Shown piece by piece: positions 50,078 to 51,158 of a DNA stretch of 51,158 nt. Position 1 is the stretch's first letter; every line of letters begins with the position of its first letter. The DNA is from Smithella sp. (GTDB lineage Bacteria > Desulfobacterota > Syntrophia > Syntrophales > Smithellaceae): NCBI GenBank assembly GCA_017993615.1, contig JAGOMJ010000015.1, forward strand, positions 1 to 51,158, given 5' to 3'. A program made the translations under genes and the position numbers. The notes beneath the pieces were generated by a model. The model made no database searches. It had not been told where the DNA came from and saw nothing but the letters and a program-made list of their open reading frames with translations.

Positions 50078-50102
50078 CAATCGAGTCGAAAAGACTCGAT
50101 TG
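50078..50102. repeat. Perfect 10-bp hairpin with a third partial copy
   Basis: CAATCGAGTC, GAAAA, GACTCGATTG: a perfect stem with a 5-nt loop. The same GACTCGA occurs again at 50050-50056, so the RNA could pair in two ways. No T-run follows, so it is not a simple terminator. Confidence 0.55.
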
Positions 50103-50345
50103 AACAAGGGTATTTCAGGTGCGTCGTTAGGAGTAGGGGGTGATATTTGGACCGTTGACAATCCCGTTCCATTTAAATTTTCTGAGTTGCTGCTTCCAGA
50201 AATAATAATTGAGGATTACGGAACAGAACAAGATTATCAAAGAGTCATGAGACCTGCGTTTGACACTTTATGGAATGCAGCTGGTTATTCTGAATCGAAA
50301 TATTTTAATAAAAATAACTTATGGGTAGGAAGAAGTAAGAGATGA
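50100..50345 (+). pseudogene. Doubtful AT-rich reading frame, possible gene fragment
   Basis: An 81-codon frame that opens with a TTG inside the hairpin at 50078-50102 and has no RBS. Its composition differs from its neighbours (more A and T, codons such as AAA, AAT, TTT), and residues such as DIWTVDNPVPFKFSELLLPEIIIEDYG and WNAAGYSESKYF read like natural protein rather than a random frame. I recognise no domain. It may be the tail of a gene that arrived by transfer and was then truncated, or chance. Confidence 0.3.
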
Positions 50346-50394
50346 GGAGAAAAGGAATCAAGTCTTTGTTTGGCTCAAAATAACAAACAACAAA

Positions 50395-50421
50395 TGGATT
50401 CCGGCCTCTGCTGGAATGACA
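50395..50421. repeat. Palindromic intergenic repeat before the DUF748 gene (family of 26837)
   Basis: TGGATTCCGGCC, TCTG, CTGGAATGACA: same ends and length (27 bp) as the copies at 26837 and 48569, with a compensating weaker stem. It is 31 bp before the ATG at 50453. Confidence 0.7.
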
Positions 50422-50452
50422 ATTAATGTTTTTCTAATATTAAGGAGGCATT

Positions 50453-51158
50453 ATGCGTATCCTAAAAAAAATCGCGATTGGTCTTCTTATTTTTCTGGTT
50501 GTTCTGGGAATTGCCGGATTTTTTATCGCGCCGCCGCTGATGAAGCCGTACATCATGAAGAAGATGTCCGAGGCGCTGCACCGCAAAGCGTCCATTGAAA
50601 AAATCAGCATCAATCCTTACGCTGTTTCCATAACATTAAAGAAATTTTCACTGGAAGATCCGGGGAAGCCAAAAGCTTTTGTCGCGTTTGACGAACTTTA
50701 TGTCAATGCCGATTTGATGTCCTCCCTTTTCCGCCGCGCTCTGATCCTGAAGCAAATAACGCTGACGAATCCTTACGTCGGAATTTCCCGCAAACCGGAA
50801 GGCTCCTACAATTTCTCAGACCTGCTTCCCAAGGATGAAGCAAAACCGGACAAAGAAGACAAACCTTTTCTTTTCTCGTTGAACAACATTCAGATTATTA
50901 ACGGCAATATTGATTTTGAAGACGCGCCGAAGAAAACCAATCATACCGTGCGGGAACTCAATGTCTCCGTCCCCTTCATATCCAATATCGAATATCATCT
51001 GGAAAAATATGTGGAACCGAAGTTTTCCACTAATATCAACAATAACAAATTTGAGCTTGCCGGTAAAACACAGCCCTTTCTGACCTCGCGCGCCACAAGT
51101 TTCGACATCAATATTCAGGATATCGACATCCCCTATTATCTGAACTATGTGCCGGCGA
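50453..51158 (+). CDS. DUF748/AsmA-like envelope protein, N-terminal part (cut by window edge)
   Basis: The ATG at 50453 follows a perfect AAGGAGG (6 bp spacing), and the frame stays open to the last base (235 codons seen). It begins with a membrane anchor (IAIGLLIFLVVLGIAGFFIAPPLM, about 7-30), then KPYIMKKMSEALHRKASIEKISINPYAVSITLKKFSLED and LYVNADLMSSLFRRALILKQITLTNPYVGISR, the usual opening of DUF748 (AsmA-related) proteins, which are long, periplasm-spanning and thought to help move lipids or shape the outer membrane. Only the first part is here. The family call is fairly firm, its role is not. Confidence 0.8.
   Translation, partial: MRILKKIAIGLLIFLVVLGIAGFFIAPPLMKPYIMKKMSEALHRKASIEKISINPYAVSITLKKFSLEDPGKPKAFVAFDELYVNADLMSSLFRRALILKQITLTNPYVGISRKPEGSYNFSDLLPKDEAKPDKEDKPFLFSLNNIQIINGNIDFEDAPKKTNHTVRELNVSVPFISNIEYHLEKYVEPKFSTNINNNKFELAGKTQPFLTSRATSFDINIQDIDIPYYLNYVPA

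Overview
The window looks like a chromosomal piece of a strictly anaerobic, Gram-negative deltaproteobacterium, most likely from the Syntrophus/Smithella group (Desulfobacterota, Syntrophia). I infer this from the gene families present: a split, ferredoxin-rich glutamate synthase with a type III glutamine synthetase, a 4-hydroxybutyryl-CoA dehydratase-type enzyme beside an acyl-CoA synthetase, the DapL lysine route, a full type II secretion operon and a cell-wall sugar salvage cluster. No marker gene (16S, ribosomal protein) is present, so the placement is an inference. No CRISPR array, phage or intact insertion sequence was seen.

Region 1 (1-11.1 kb, all minus strand) is a nitrogen assimilation locus. 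One operon reads glutaminase-type amidotransferase, FMN/Fe-S glutamate synthase core, a GXGXG-GltD-ferredoxin fusion, then glutamine synthetase III (cut by the window edge). A sigma-54 activator with GAF, AAA+ and Fis domains follows, then a class I amidotransferase, tRNA-Gln(CUG), an outer-membrane barrel protein, a 67-residue Fis-type HTH protein, a PII protein and the ammonium channel AmtB. Three -24/-12 (sigma-54) promoter matches stand before the glt operon, the activator gene and amtB. Dyads of the form ACA-N4-TGT lie near all three and near the divergent gene at 11.6 kb.

Region 2 (11.6-17.9 kb, plus) holds two large, poorly understood proteins: a PEP/pyruvate-binding protein without the phosphotransfer part of PEP synthase, and a double-length GlmS-like protein whose catalytic Cys is not at the N-terminus.

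Region 3 (18.0-25.7 kb) has a TetR regulator divergent from a 4-hydroxybutyryl-CoA dehydratase homologue, a long-chain-type acyl-CoA synthetase and an amidohydrolase. A near-perfect 24-bp palindrome whose two arms are the -35 boxes of the two divergent promoters is the likely operator. A ClC-type chloride channel with CBS domains follows.

Region 4 (25.8-30.4 kb, minus) carries a SpoIID-type glycan-cleaving enzyme, AmpG, MurU and AmgK: uptake and salvage of MurNAc from the wall.

Region 5 (30.7-47.6 kb, plus) has a MinD/ParA-like ATPase with a J-like/RodZ-HTH partner, a fibronectin-III lipoprotein with a terminator, then a 14-gene type II secretion operon: gspF-G-H-I-J-K-L-M-N-C, an ExeA-like ATPase, a GspB-like TPR protein, gspD and gspE. 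gspK carries two in-frame copies of a palindromic element in its leader. No prepilin peptidase gene is in the window.

Region 6 (47.7 kb to the end) has dapF and dapL (lysine and diaminopimelate synthesis), a repeat-rich 550-bp gap with a doubtful AT-rich reading frame, and the start of a DUF748/AsmA-like envelope protein. Several families of short palindromic repeats sit between genes from 26.8 kb onward.
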